64,000 nucleotides of DNA from Mucilaginibacter sp. (GCF_025359345.1 NZ_JANYGQ010000036.1:310001-374000); one strand, 5' to 3'. Counted from the stretch's first letter, positions 50,244-59,042 are shown. Notes: generated from the sequence alone by a model not told the origin. Numbers and translations are program-made.

Positions 50244-51473
50244 TTATGGCACTTTAAATCCCAGCGCTTCCATATATCCTTTGTTTGGTTTGCAGTTTTC
50301 AAACTTGCAATTGTTTAAAAAGCCATATAAAGCTTTAACCAGTTCTTCACGGTTTTCAGGAGTTGCCTTACGGATGTCCTCGAAAGTGGTACGGTTTTTC
50401 TCTGTATAATCTATTACTTTGTCGTAACCGGCCGGTACTTCAAATGTGATGATACCGGCAGTATTGTCCAGTTTTTTATAAGGCCAGTAATGCCAGCCAA
50501 TGTTATTTTTTTCGAGCAAATCTTTAAATGTCTTTACCCACTCGTCTTTATTCTCGCCGGTTTCGCCGCAGTAAATGGGTACATTATATTTGTTGCTGAA
50601 ATCAACGTAATCCTGTATAACGTTCTGAATTGGCTCCGTCCAGTATTTGTGGAACTGGTAAATCAATTTCGAATCAAATGGCGGACCGAATGGTTTAAAG
50701 TTGCTGTCCCATTGTGCACCGCCCAATATCACGATATGGTTTTTGTCAACAAGGCGGATTGATTTGGTTATCTTTTGATAAAGCGGCTCAAGGTATTGGT
50801 TAAATTCGTCAGCCTTAAAATAAGTGGCGATTGGCTCGTTCAGTAAATCATAGCCCATTACGGTTGTCGAGTTGGCATAGTGAGCCGCAATGCGGTGCCA
50901 GATATCGATGGCTAGTTGTTGGCTGGTCTTACTTTTGAACAGGAATGGGTAGCCATAGCCATCATCAATATTGTCGCCGGTTTGGCCACCTGGTGCGGCA
51001 TGCATATCTAAAATAACATACAGGCCTTCTTTTTTGCACCAGCCAATCACCCTGTCCAGCAATTCAAAACCGCGGTTGGGGTTGTTTTCGCCCATATAAC
51101 TTTCGGCGGTAAAAAGCCGGTAATTAAAAGGGATGCGGATGGAGTTCATTCCCGAAGTCTTTAAAAAATGGATATCTGCAGCGGTTATGTAGGTGTCCTG
51201 GTATTTTTTCCAGAAGGCTTTTACATCTTCGGGGCCCATTATTTCTGATAAGGCCTGGTTTATAAGCTTTGGAGAGTTTACGCTTTTAAACTTAAACATG
51301 TAGCCCTCGGGCACCAGCCAGTTGCCGAGGTTGGTACCCCGCATTAAAAACGGTTTGTTATCAGGGCCGATTACCTGCTTGCCTTTAACGGTTATGAATT
51401 TTTGTGTTTGGGCTTTAATAACTGCCGGGCCCATTAATACCGAAAGCAACAAAACGAAAACTAACTTTTTCAT
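50244..51473 (-). CDS. Exported glycoside hydrolase family 5
   Basis: A 409-residue secreted GH5 enzyme. A signal peptide spans about 1-21. The (beta/alpha)8 fold shows RGTNLGNWLVPEG, NSIRIPFNYR, the acid/base E213 in YDLLNEPIA, an HKYW strand, and the nucleophile E304 in YCGETGE. The opening GNWL and overall layout resemble the exo-beta-1,3-glucanase side of GH5, but activity on other beta-glucans is equally possible. It lies 83 bp after the GH30 gene on the same strand; the two would work together on beta-1,3/1,6-glucans such as fungal or algal wall material. Confidence 0.9.
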   Translation of the reverse strand: MKKLVFVLLLSVLMGPAVIKAQTQKFITVKGKQVIGPDNKPFLMRGTNLGNWLVPEGYMFKFKSVNSPKLINQALSEIMGPEDVKAFWKKYQDTYITAADIHFLKTSGMNSIRIPFNYRLFTAESYMGENNPNRGFELLDRVIGWCKKEGLYVILDMHAAPGGQTGDNIDDGYGYPFLFKSKTSQQLAIDIWHRIAAHYANSTTVMGYDLLNEPIATYFKADEFNQYLEPLYQKITKSIRLVDKNHIVILGGAQWDSNFKPFGPPFDSKLIYQFHKYWTEPIQNVIQDYVDFSNKYNVPIYCGETGENKDEWVKTFKDLLEKNNIGWHYWPYKKLDNTAGIITFEVPAGYDKVIDYTEKNRTTFEDIRKATPENREELVKALYGFLNNCKFENCKPNKGYMEALGFKVP

Positions 51474-51514
51474 GGTTTATAACGATCTTTAATACTAAGC
51501 AATTCCTTAAATTT

Positions 51515-51550
51515 TTCTTTCTTGGTTCTTGGCTCTTGATTCTTGACTCT
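51515..51550. repeat. Degenerate CTTGG/CTTGA spacer repeat
   Basis: Repeated TTCTTGG, TCTTGAT and TCTTGACTC units between the GH30 and GH5 genes. A close relative lies at 61730-61765. Confidence 0.5.
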
Positions 51551-51556
51551 AATTCA

Positions 51557-53038
51557 TCACCATACATAGGTTGCGGCAGCACCGCCCGGCAATGTGCTGG
51601 TAACTATCTTATTGTTAAATTGTATATTAAATGTTGCATTGCTGCTGCCTGTGTTAAATACAATCAGCACCTTGCTGCCATCTGTATTTTTAAAGGCCAC
51701 GTTAGGCGTTACTGACAGTTCTGACGATGCTATTCTTACCGCCCCCGGCCTTACAAACTTTGACGCATGTGCGATGATGTAATAGCTGACATTACGTGTA
51801 ACACTTGAGCCACTGATAGTTAAAGCGCCCTGGCAAGTAGAGCACCCGCCGTTGGTGTGCGGACCGTAAGCGGCATCGGTAGCCATGTTCCATTCCAGCA
51901 CGTTGCGGCTCCAGTTTTTTGGCGCGCCAATAATCAGGTTTACCAAATGCCAGTTAAGGTCGCCGGCAAAGCTGCCCGTAGACGGTGTGTATTGCTCAGT
52001 AAAATAGAGGTTTTTGGCAGGGTAAGCATTGTGCACGGTAGTTAAGGCGCTAATGTTGCCGTTATAAAGGTGAAACGCGGAGCCATCAACATAGGGGTTA
52101 GCGGCAGGGTCGTTTAAAATAGCTATCGGGTATTCGGGGCGGTCAGCATTGTGGTCCCAAACTATAATCTTGGTGGTTAAGCCTGCGGTATGCAATTGGG
52201 GGCCTAAGTTATTTTTTACAAAATTGGCTTCCTCATCGGCCTGCATTACCATGGCCGGGTTGTTATTGGCGTTTAGCGGTTCATTTTGCGGCGTAATGGC
52301 ATCTATTGTTATACCTTCGGCTTTCATGGCCTGTATGTATTTGATGAAGTATTTGGCGTAGGCATCATAATACGATGTATTTAAGCTGCCGCCGGTAAAG
52401 CCATTGTTGCCAAGTGTGTTTATCTTCATCCAAACAGGCGCGGTCCAGGGGCAGGCCAATATCTTTATCTGCGGATTGATAGCCAAAATACTCTTCAGCA
52501 CAGGAATCAGGTCGGTTTTTTCTTTATCAATGCTGAATTGAGCTAGGCTTTCATCGGTGCCCGATACCACATCGTCATAAGTAAAATCGCCGGCGCTCAT
52601 ATCCGAAGCGCCTATTGAAATACGGATGTAGCTGATGCCGATATGTGTATCGTCTGTTGCAAACAATTCTTTCAGCAGGGCATCCTTTTTATCAGCGGGC
52701 AGGCTGTTAATTACGCTGGCACTGCCGCCGGTTAAGCAAAAACCAAAGCCGTCGATACTCTGGTAAGTAATTGTGGTATCAACCGCAATGGTGGTGTTTG
52801 AATTGGTTGCCGTGCTAAATAAAAGCGCAATATTTTGTTTGGCCAAAAGGGCACTTTGGTCGCCTTTGGTAAGCCACATAGTCACGTCTGTTTTTGCATC
52901 GACAGGTGGTATTACTGGTGGATCTACTATTGGGTTACCAGTTTGGCCTGGCGTATCTTTTTTGCTGCAGCCAGCCATTAAAAAAAGGCCTGCTGCTAAC
53001 GTTAAAATGAGTGCATTTTTTATCCTTGTATTTTTCAT
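51557..53038 (-). CDS. Glycoside hydrolase family 30 lipoprotein
   Basis: A 493-residue GH30 enzyme anchored as lipoprotein: the signal ends LMAGC with Cys 24, followed by a Pro-rich linker (residues 35-48). The barrel shows QSIDGFGFCLTGGSA, the acid/base Glu in DAITPQNEPLN and the nucleophile Glu in LYFTEQYT, with the side beta-domain at the end (VAFKNTDGSKVLIVFN). Family members cleave beta-1,6-glucan or glucosylceramide; beside a GH5 glucanase, beta-1,6-glucan is the likelier target. It would sit on the outer membrane. No SusC/SusD pair accompanies it in this window. Confidence 0.92.
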   Translation of the reverse strand: MKNTRIKNALILTLAAGLFLMAGCSKKDTPGQTGNPIVDPPVIPPVDAKTDVTMWLTKGDQSALLAKQNIALLFSTATNSNTTIAVDTTITYQSIDGFGFCLTGGSASVINSLPADKKDALLKELFATDDTHIGISYIRISIGASDMSAGDFTYDDVVSGTDESLAQFSIDKEKTDLIPVLKSILAINPQIKILACPWTAPVWMKINTLGNNGFTGGSLNTSYYDAYAKYFIKYIQAMKAEGITIDAITPQNEPLNANNNPAMVMQADEEANFVKNNLGPQLHTAGLTTKIIVWDHNADRPEYPIAILNDPAANPYVDGSAFHLYNGNISALTTVHNAYPAKNLYFTEQYTPSTGSFAGDLNWHLVNLIIGAPKNWSRNVLEWNMATDAAYGPHTNGGCSTCQGALTISGSSVTRNVSYYIIAHASKFVRPGAVRIASSELSVTPNVAFKNTDGSKVLIVFNTGSSNATFNIQFNNKIVTSTLPGGAAATYVW

Positions 53039-53247
53039 AATATTAAAGCAGCGGTATTATAAATTGTTAATAAATTTAGCAACCGGCCGCTGTTGGTTTT
53101 TATTGGTGATGGTATATTGCTAATATAATACTAACCAGTACGTTTTGCATACATTTGGTTAATTTAATATCAGTGCTTTTTTAATTTTTTTTGATACGCT
53201 TTAATAACAAGTTAAATCAACGTTGTGTTACTTGTACACTATTGAAA

Positions 53248-53261
53248 TGGAACAAGTTCCA
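53248..53261. promoter_or_regulatory. Inverted repeat TGGAAC-AA-GTTCCA before modA
   Basis: A short dyad 15 bp before the modA start. It could be an operator for the molybdate genes, but it does not match the known ModE site and may be chance. Confidence 0.3.
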
Positions 53262-53275
53262 ACCAATTTAATACC

Positions 53276-54028
53276 ATGCCAATGAAAAAAATAAATTTAC
53301 TTTTAGTGCTCATCTTGCTTTTTACAGCGCCGATTTTTGCGCAAACCGTAAAAATTGCCGTCGCCGCCAACCTGCAGGCTGTGATAAAAGAGTTGCGCGC
53401 GGACTTTAAAAGCAAAACCGGGATTGCGATTGAACCGATTGTTGGCTCATCAGGAAACCTAACAACCCAGGTTAAAAACGGGGCGCCTTTCGATGTGTTT
53501 TTATCGGCCGATATGAACTTCCCGGAAACGCTTTTTAAAGACGGATTCAGCAGTAAAAAGCCGATGGTTTACGCGCAGGGGAGTCTGATTATTTGCAGTA
53601 ACCAGGATATAGGCTTTGAAAACTGGGAGCGTTTATTGCTAACGGAGAGGGTGAAAAAAATTGCTATTGCCAACCCGGCTATCGCCCCATATGGCAAGGC
53701 AGCGCAGGAAGCACTGAATAAAAAAGGAATACTGAGTGATGTGAAATCAAAAATTGTTACCGGCGAAAGCATATCGCAGGTAAATACCTATATTGCTACT
53801 GGCGTGGTTGATGTTGGTTTTACCACCCAGGCGCTGGTTGATGACCCGGCGAACAAAACTAAACTTTACTGGAAAGTTATCGACTCCAAACTATACGCCC
53901 CTATTGAACAGGGAATGATATTGCTGAAGCATGCCGCAGATAATGCTGATGCAGAGAGGTTTTACCAATATGTGCTGAGTGCGCCTGCGAAGGCGATATT
54001 TAAAAAGTTTGGTTATAAGGTGCAGTAG
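53276..54028 (+). CDS. modA: Molybdate ABC transporter, substrate-binding protein
   Basis: A 250-residue periplasmic binding protein for molybdate (or tungstate). A signal peptide (about 1-24, cleaved after IFA) precedes the ModA fold: VKIAVAANLQAVIKEL, the oxyanion-binding GSSGNLTTQVKNGAPFDVFL and ANPAIAPYGKAAQEAL, and the GVVDVGFTTQAL strand. These are the conserved ligand loops of ModA. Two ATGs (53276, 53282) are possible starts. It is the first gene of modABC, with modB following 24 bp later. Confidence 0.95.
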   Translation: MPMKKINLLLVLILLFTAPIFAQTVKIAVAANLQAVIKELRADFKSKTGIAIEPIVGSSGNLTTQVKNGAPFDVFLSADMNFPETLFKDGFSSKKPMVYAQGSLIICSNQDIGFENWERLLLTERVKKIAIANPAIAPYGKAAQEALNKKGILSDVKSKIVTGESISQVNTYIATGVVDVGFTTQALVDDPANKTKLYWKVIDSKLYAPIEQGMILLKHAADNADAERFYQYVLSAPAKAIFKKFGYKVQ

Positions 54029-54052
54029 AACAAGACAAAAGAACTTTTTTTA

Positions 54053-54724
54053 ATGGATCTCACCCCTATCTACCTCACCCTAAAATTAGCAGCAATCACC
54101 ACACTGCTGTTGCTGGTTATCGGCTTGCCGGTGGCGTGGTGGCTATCGCGGGGAAGGTCGTTTTTTAAGATTGCACTGGAGGCTATTATTACCATGCCTT
54201 TGGTTTTGCCACCATCGGTGCTGGGCTTTTATTTATTGCTGGCTTTTAGTCCCCTGCATGGCATTGGACTGTGGCTGCAAAAAACGTTCGATGTACAGTT
54301 TGTGTTTTCCTTTAAAGGACTGGTACTGGCATCTATTATTTATAGTATGCCTTTCATGATAGGGCCCATAAAATCGGCCCTGCAGCAATTGCCGGCTTCG
54401 CTGTCGCAGGCCTCGTACAGTTTGGGTAAAAGCAGGTGGCAAACTTTTGTAAAAGTGCTGTTGCCAAATATAAAGCCATCTCTGCTGACAGCAGTCGTGT
54501 TGACATTTGCCCACACACTCGGCGAATTTGGCGTGGTGCTGATGATAGGGGGGAATATTCCCGGAGTTACACGCGTAGCGTCAATAGCAGTATATGACTC
54601 GGTTGAGCAAATGGATTATCATACAGCCAATGTTTACTCGCTCATCCTTTTTGCTATTACTTTTGTTTTGGTGATAGCGGTGTTCATATTCAATAAATAT
54701 CAGTTAAAAAGCCCTTTGGAATGA
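54053..54724 (+). CDS. modB: Molybdate ABC transporter, permease
   Basis: A 223-residue permease with five to six membrane helices. The ModB/CysTW-type landmarks are GLPVAWWLSRGR, PLVLPPSVLGFYLL, and the EAA loop ASYSLGKSRWQTFVKVLLP that docks with the ATPase, followed by TFAHTLGEFGVVLMIGG. It forms the channel for molybdate in the inner membrane. Its last four bases overlap the start of modC (ATGA type), giving translational coupling. Confidence 0.95.
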   Translation: MDLTPIYLTLKLAAITTLLLLVIGLPVAWWLSRGRSFFKIALEAIITMPLVLPPSVLGFYLLLAFSPLHGIGLWLQKTFDVQFVFSFKGLVLASIIYSMPFMIGPIKSALQQLPASLSQASYSLGKSRWQTFVKVLLPNIKPSLLTAVVLTFAHTLGEFGVVLMIGGNIPGVTRVASIAVYDSVEQMDYHTANVYSLILFAITFVLVIAVFIFNKYQLKSPLE

Positions 54725-55338
54725 TTAGCATCGATATTGAAAAAAAGCTAAAGTCCTACAAGGGGCAACACATATTGCAAATAAAACAACAGTTTGCAGC
54801 GGGAAGTATTACTAAAATTTATGGGCCATCTGGCGCGGGTAAAACCACGTTGCTAAAAACCATTGCCGGCTTTACCGAACCCGAAAGAGGCAAAATTATC
54901 GTCAATGATGTCGTTTGGTTTGATACCGAAAGCAAAATCAACCTGCCGCCTCAAAAACGGATGGCCGGGTTTGTTTTCCAGGACTATGCATTGTTCCCCA
55001 ACATGACAGTGAAGCAGCACCTGGAATATGCCACAACTGATACTGAATGGATAAACCGGCTGTTAGCCATTGGGAAGTTGGGGCCGTTTGCTACTCATAA
55101 ACCCGAATACCTCTCGGGTGGGCAACAACAGCGTTTGGCTATATTAAGAGCTTTGGCCATCAAACCAAAACTTTTACTGATGGATGAACCGTTTTCAGCG
55201 CTTGACCCGGAAAGTAAATCAGCTTTAATTAACGAATTGAAGACGGTTTTTGAGGAACTGAAAACGACAGTTTTGATAGTTACCCATAATCCGCAGGAGT
55301 TGGATGGGTTAACAAAAATGGAAATGAATATTAGCTAA
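54721..55338 (+). CDS. modC: Molybdate ABC transporter, ATPase lacking the TOBE domain
   Basis: A 205-residue ABC ATPase. Walker A is GPSGAGKTT (35-43), the Q-loop lies in FVFQDYALFPNM, the signature is LSGGQQQR, Walker B is LLLMDEPFSALD, and the switch His is in VTHNPQE. ModC proteins usually have about 350 residues with a C-terminal molybdate-binding TOBE (mop) domain; here the protein ends soon after the H-loop. The short form is complete as an ATPase and is seen in some Bacteroidota. The MORN gene converges on it with a gap of three bases. Confidence 0.92.
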   Translation: MISIDIEKKLKSYKGQHILQIKQQFAAGSITKIYGPSGAGKTTLLKTIAGFTEPERGKIIVNDVVWFDTESKINLPPQKRMAGFVFQDYALFPNMTVKQHLEYATTDTEWINRLLAIGKLGPFATHKPEYLSGGQQQRLAILRALAIKPKLLLMDEPFSALDPESKSALINELKTVFEELKTTVLIVTHNPQELDGLTKMEMNIS

Positions 55339-55341
55339 GTT

Positions 55342-56925
55342 TTAATGTATCTCCATTGTTACATTACTGCCGTTTATTGAAAGACTGATGATTTTTGATT
55401 TATCGAACATGTTTTGCAGTACAACGTTAGCCTTCGTTTTAACTGCATCAGCAGCACCGTCATCGGTAACTGCAGTCCAGCGGCTGCCTACGCCGTAAGC
55501 GAAGTTTACATAATATTTGTTGTACATGGCTATGGCTTTTGCCTTATCGGTGCTTGGTCCGGATAAATCCAATCGCACATAATAATGCCGTGTTTTATCA
55601 GTGCTGATGTATGCCCCATACATACCGCGGAACAACACCTTGCTTTTATATCCCTCGGCGCCCATTAATTTCAGCATCTTATTTTCTTCGCCGCGTATTT
55701 GTTTATAGCCAGTTGCCCTATACCCATAAAACTCTTTTAATGCTTTGACAAAGGCTTGCAGCTCAATATAATCTGCGCCTGTATTCTCAGTAAACGCGGC
55801 ATCCTGCATGTGCGCCCATGTGCCCGATTTTATCAAAATGTTATCTTCGTCAAATAAGCTGCCTTTGCCGGTTTCAGCATTTGCCTCTTTTGATGTTTTG
55901 TTGATGTAATCCCATTCAAACTCGCCGGAGAGCCTTCCCTTCTTATAGTCGCCAAAAATATAGTCACCCTCCTTGTTAATCAATATTCCTTTGCCGTTGG
56001 TTTGGTTGGCTGTAAAATTGCCATAGTAATAGGTTTTATAAAGCACCAGTTCGCCCAGTCCATCCAACAGGCTATTTTTAAAATTCCCCACATAGTAACC
56101 ACCATCCATAACTTTTAGCCCAAAGCCGTTTTCACAATTTCCAAACTGGCAGCCCTTTTTAGTAGTATCAACAGCCACCACCTGTCCTTTAAAAAATATA
56201 CCCGATTGAACCAATTCATTTTTTTCGTTGTAAACGCTTCCATAGCCGGCAATTTGATCATCGATAAACGAGCCCTGGTAGGTACTGCCATTGCTATAAA
56301 ATTTCATGCTGCCCATTCCGCTTACGCCGCCTTCTATAAAAGTGCCGCTGTAGACATCTTCATTAAAAAATTGCTTCGCACCAAAGTTGCTATCGCAGTT
56401 TCCTAAAATACATTCATCGCCTTTTTTACTTTCATTATACAGTTCGACAAAATCATTGTCGTCTGACGCATAAATTTTTATCACCACAAAATCAGCCGGA
56501 CTTTTTAAATAGTATACGGAGTCGCCGAGCCTGTTAACATCGTTTTTTAAAACCCAGTTGTTACCCAGGCATTTTCTAAATTCTGCAAGCATGCCCCTGG
56601 CTTCCCCTTTGCCTGATGTACCTTCGGTAATAACCATGGTGTTGTATGCAAATGTGTGCCGGTCATCATCGTACTTTATAAATTCACTGGAAAATTCGTT
56701 TGATTTAACCCAAAGGCTAACTATCGGGGTATAATGTTTGGCTTTATCGTATTTATCAGCAACCTCGGCTCCCCTTATGGCGGTTAAAGCTGAGTCGGAA
56801 GCAACCACTTTAATAATTCTTTGCAGGTTATCACAACTTAATTGTTGGGCATTGGCTTTAAATATAATAAGAGAAAATACGAACGTTGCTGCTAAAGCAA
56901 CAGGTAAACGATTAGGGGCTATCAT
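55342..56925 (-). CDS. Exported MORN-repeat protein
   Basis: A 527-residue exported protein (signal about 1-26, ending KANA). The middle (about 195-340) holds MORN-type repeats: YSGTFIEGGVSGMGSMKFYS, YQGSFIDDQIAGYGSVY, YVGNFKNSLLDGLGELVLYK and YYGNFTANQTNGKG. Such repeats form beta-hairpin arrays that bind lipids or proteins. Flanking N- and C-terminal parts are unknown. Cys pairs (GDECILGNCDSNFG and KKGCQFGNCENGFG) repeat and could form disulfides. Convergent with modC, with no functional link evident. Confidence 0.88.
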   Translation of the reverse strand: MIAPNRLPVALAATFVFSLIIFKANAQQLSCDNLQRIIKVVASDSALTAIRGAEVADKYDKAKHYTPIVSLWVKSNEFSSEFIKYDDDRHTFAYNTMVITEGTSGKGEARGMLAEFRKCLGNNWVLKNDVNRLGDSVYYLKSPADFVVIKIYASDDNDFVELYNESKKGDECILGNCDSNFGAKQFFNEDVYSGTFIEGGVSGMGSMKFYSNGSTYQGSFIDDQIAGYGSVYNEKNELVQSGIFFKGQVVAVDTTKKGCQFGNCENGFGLKVMDGGYYVGNFKNSLLDGLGELVLYKTYYYGNFTANQTNGKGILINKEGDYIFGDYKKGRLSGEFEWDYINKTSKEANAETGKGSLFDEDNILIKSGTWAHMQDAAFTENTGADYIELQAFVKALKEFYGYRATGYKQIRGEENKMLKLMGAEGYKSKVLFRGMYGAYISTDKTRHYYVRLDLSGPSTDKAKAIAMYNKYYVNFAYGVGSRWTAVTDDGAADAVKTKANVVLQNMFDKSKIISLSINGSNVTMEIH

Positions 56926-57074
56926 AATTACGGCATTTATACAGCCATAAAGTTCCAGAAAAGTTTAGGCAATGGATGTTGGAAAAAGTAGTAAAAAAGT
57001 AGTAATCTGGATTGCTCGAAAATTCACGAATTGGATTAATAATGATGGAATCCAATTCGTGAAATTAATGTACG

Positions 57075-57653
57075 TTATAACGCTGCAGCAATAGATGCTA
57101 TTGATGCACGTTTGGTATAATCCTTATCAAATTGTACAAAAACAATTTTGCCCGAGCTATTGATAACATAGGTAGCCGGAACCGGCAGCACGTGGTCTTT
57201 ATTGCCATTGTTTTTCTCAAGGTCGACGCCGTAATTTTTAAGCTTGGCATTCAGTGCGTCGTCAACCCGGTAATTAACATCATACGCTTTCATTATTTTG
57301 TAGCCTTTGTCTTCTATAATTGAAAATGAAGCGTGTGTTTTCTCGATAGTTTTATTGATATTTTCGCCTGTTTCAGGAGTCACACCGATTACATAGGCGC
57401 CTTTGGCAGTTAACAGTTGTAACGAATCCTGCAATTGCTGAATGTGCTTGTTGCAATAAGGGCACCATTGGCCCCGGTAGAAAAACAGCACTACCGATTT
57501 ATGTTGTTTTAGTAATGCAGGCAGGCTAATTGATTTGCCTGCGTTATCTGTAGCTATAAATTTCGGGGCCTTTTCGCCCGCTTTAAGTCCATTTTGAGCA
57601 GAAGCCTGTATAGTAAAAAACAAGGCAACGGTTATAAGTAAGTATCTTTTCAT
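57075..57653 (-). CDS. Exported peroxiredoxin / AhpC-TSA thiol protein
   Basis: A 192-residue thioredoxin-fold protein with a signal peptide (about 1-19, ending ASA). The active site is FFYRGQWCPYCNKHIQQL with C64 and C67, the AhpC/TSA (PrxQ-like) pattern; the N-terminal GEKAPKFIATDNAGK and C-terminal PVPATYVINSSGKIVFV are conserved. It would reduce peroxides in the periplasm or act as a thiol oxidoreductase. It is downstream of the Lys/Met repeat protein and the ECF sigma pair on the same strand, suggesting a shared stress response. Confidence 0.92.
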   Translation of the reverse strand: MKRYLLITVALFFTIQASAQNGLKAGEKAPKFIATDNAGKSISLPALLKQHKSVVLFFYRGQWCPYCNKHIQQLQDSLQLLTAKGAYVIGVTPETGENINKTIEKTHASFSIIEDKGYKIMKAYDVNYRVDDALNAKLKNYGVDLEKNNGNKDHVLPVPATYVINSSGKIVFVQFDKDYTKRASIASIAAAL

Positions 57654-57687
57654 TTTATTAACGATATAATTTTTTTAGAGTAAAAGT

Positions 57688-57711
57688 AAAAAGGGGGATT
57701 ACCCCCCTTTT
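57688..57711 (-). terminator. Intrinsic terminator after the Lys/Met repeat gene
   Basis: AAAAAGGGGG, ATTA, then CCCCCCTTTT. It lies about 20 bp past the stop of the 82-residue gene and separates it from the peroxiredoxin gene. Confidence 0.75.
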
Positions 57712-57730
57712 CAATCAAAAACAAAACAAC

Positions 57731-57979
57731 TCACATTTTGCCTGAAGTGTCTTTCTTCATCTTCATTTTCTTTTTATCCATCTTGTCCATTTTGTCCATT
57801 TTCTTTTTCTCCATTTTGTCCATCTTCATCTTGTCTTTCTTCATTTTGTCCATTTTGCCGGTATCGCTAAGGGCAACGGTTGTTGAAGATAAATGGATAA
57901 CCGGTTTTGCCTGGCTGGTTAATGATAAGCAAGCTACAATGGCGGTTGCTAAAACCGCGCCCGAAATAATTGATTTCAT
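57731..57979 (-). CDS. Exported Lys/Met/Asp low-complexity repeat protein
   Basis: An 82-residue exported protein. A signal peptide (about 1-24, ending SQA) is followed by a short linker and a 40-residue tail made almost only of Lys, Met and Asp in a loose KMDKM/KKDKM register, ending TSGKM. It resembles the pentapeptide MxKDx-type small exported proteins. Met- and Asp-rich tails often bind copper or other metals; that is inference here. The repeat is also visible at DNA level as multiple CATTTTGTCCAT-like units. It lies just downstream of the ECF sigma/anti-sigma pair and may be one of its targets. Confidence 0.75.
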   Translation of the reverse strand: MKSIISGAVLATAIVACLSLTSQAKPVIHLSSTTVALSDTGKMDKMKKDKMKMDKMEKKKMDKMDKMDKKKMKMKKDTSGKM

Positions 57980-58061
57980 ACTTTGTTTTTTTAGTTTTTT
58001 ATGTATTTCCCGGTTAGTCGGGCATAAATTATAAACCTTACAAAGTATTTTAAAAAAGAGC

Positions 58062-58337
58062 TTAGTTTTTATTCAGTTCGTCCTCAATCCGGCCCTGTAA
58101 CTCGTTCTTGAAATTTTCGTCGAGCTTATAATCCTGGTGCATCGAACTGCGGAACAGTTCCTGTACCATCTGGTTGATGATACGGCTTTGCTTTTTGTAG
58201 ATGCGGCAAAAGGAGCAGCCCAATAAATGCACACGAAGCTCGAAAGATTCGCGGAAGGTGATTTTTCCTATGGACTTTTTTTCTATCAGGAAAGTGGCCT
58301 GTTTACAGTTATATATAACTTTTTTCAAATAGCTCAT
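58062..58337 (-). CDS. Putative anti-sigma factor with zinc-finger-like motif
   Basis: A 91-residue protein starting MSYLKKVIYNCKQATFLIEK at the ATG 58337, eleven bases after the sigma gene. The pattern NCKQATFLI followed by FELRVHLLGCSFCRIY gives His-x3-Cys-x2-Cys, the zinc-binding core of ZAS-type anti-sigma factors, although no transmembrane helix is present, so it would act in the cytoplasm. A longer frame from 58373 overlaps the sigma gene and is less likely. It should hold the ECF sigma factor inactive until a redox or other signal acts on the Cys residues. Confidence 0.85.
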   Translation of the reverse strand: MSYLKKVIYNCKQATFLIEKKSIGKITFRESFELRVHLLGCSFCRIYKKQSRIINQMVQELFRSSMHQDYKLDENFKNELQGRIEDELNKN

Positions 58338-58348
58338 AGTTTTAATGT

Positions 58349-58912
58349 TTAAATCCAGTTTCGTTGCAGGCATGCGCGCAGGTTAACTTTGGCGCGGTGG
58401 ATAATTACCCAAAAATTTGCCTGGCTAACCTTCAGTTCGGTGCAAATTGTTTCCGTTGGTTCCTCGTCAATGTGCTTCATGGTAAATACCGACATCCACA
58501 ATGCAGGCAGCTTTTGCAGGCAACGTTTCATTATCTGTTCAAACTCTTTGCTTACCAGTTTGTCGCTGTCTTCAATGCCAAATTCTTTGGGGCCGCTGCT
58601 TTTTGTCCAGTGCCCGTCATCGGCGTTAAAGAAATCGTTTTGCTCGTCCTCAACTTCCTTTTCGGTTATGTTTTGCAGTCCCGACGACTTTTTCCGGTAC
58701 ACATCAATTATTTTATTTTTAAGGATAGCAGTAAGCCACGTTCGTTCAGAACTTTTGCCCTGGAAGCCTGCCGTTTTTTGCAGGGCAGCCAAAAAAGTGT
58801 CCTGTACAAGGTCGCGGGCAAGTTCGTCGTCGTTAATACGGGTTATTGCGAAGCCGTAGAGGTAGTCGGCATGGGCGGCAACCCATTGGTGCGGATTTAG
58901 TTGATGCTGCAT
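58349..58912 (-). CDS. ECF-type RNA polymerase sigma factor
   Basis: A 187-residue ECF sigma factor. Region 2 shows YLYGFAITRINDDELARDLV and QDTFLAALQKT, with the DNA-melting GKSSERTWLTAILKNKIIDV. Region 4 shows LPALWMSVFTMKHIDEEPTE and the HTH TELKVSQANFWVIIHRAKVN. The N-terminal QWVAAHADYLYGFA fits the Bacteroidota group. An anti-sigma gene follows at 11 bp. Its promoter box lies inside a perfect 14-bp inverted repeat just upstream, so its expression is probably regulated by a dimeric DNA-binding protein. Confidence 0.93.
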   Translation of the reverse strand: MQHQLNPHQWVAAHADYLYGFAITRINDDELARDLVQDTFLAALQKTAGFQGKSSERTWLTAILKNKIIDVYRKKSSGLQNITEKEVEDEQNDFFNADDGHWTKSSGPKEFGIEDSDKLVSKEFEQIMKRCLQKLPALWMSVFTMKHIDEEPTETICTELKVSQANFWVIIHRAKVNLRACLQRNWI

Positions 58913-58929
58913 ATATTAAAACACAATTT

Positions 58930-58966
58930 GCGCTAATCAATTCAAATTTAACGAATTGATTAGCGC
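58930..58966 (-). promoter_or_regulatory. 14-bp inverted repeat centred on a -7 box, ECF sigma promoter
   Basis: GCGCTAATCAATTC, nine bases, GAATTGATTAGCGC. The spacer and flanks contain TAAATTTG on the minus strand (58943-58950), an exact TAnnTTTG box, with a TTG 17 bp upstream and the sigma ATG about 30 bp downstream. A regulator bound to the repeat would cover the promoter. Confidence 0.65.
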
Positions 58967-59005
58967 GCAATTGATGCTTAGTCGTTAATATAGCTAAATG
59001 CTTAC

Positions 59006-59042
59006 AAAAAAAAATAAAAAAGCCGGAACCAGGTGGCTGGTT
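59006..59042 (-). terminator. Intrinsic terminator of the FAD monooxygenase gene
   Basis: On the minus strand AACCAG/CTGGTT (or AGCC/GGCT) stems are followed by TTTTTTATTTTTTTTT. It lies about 190 bp past the monooxygenase stop. Confidence 0.65.
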
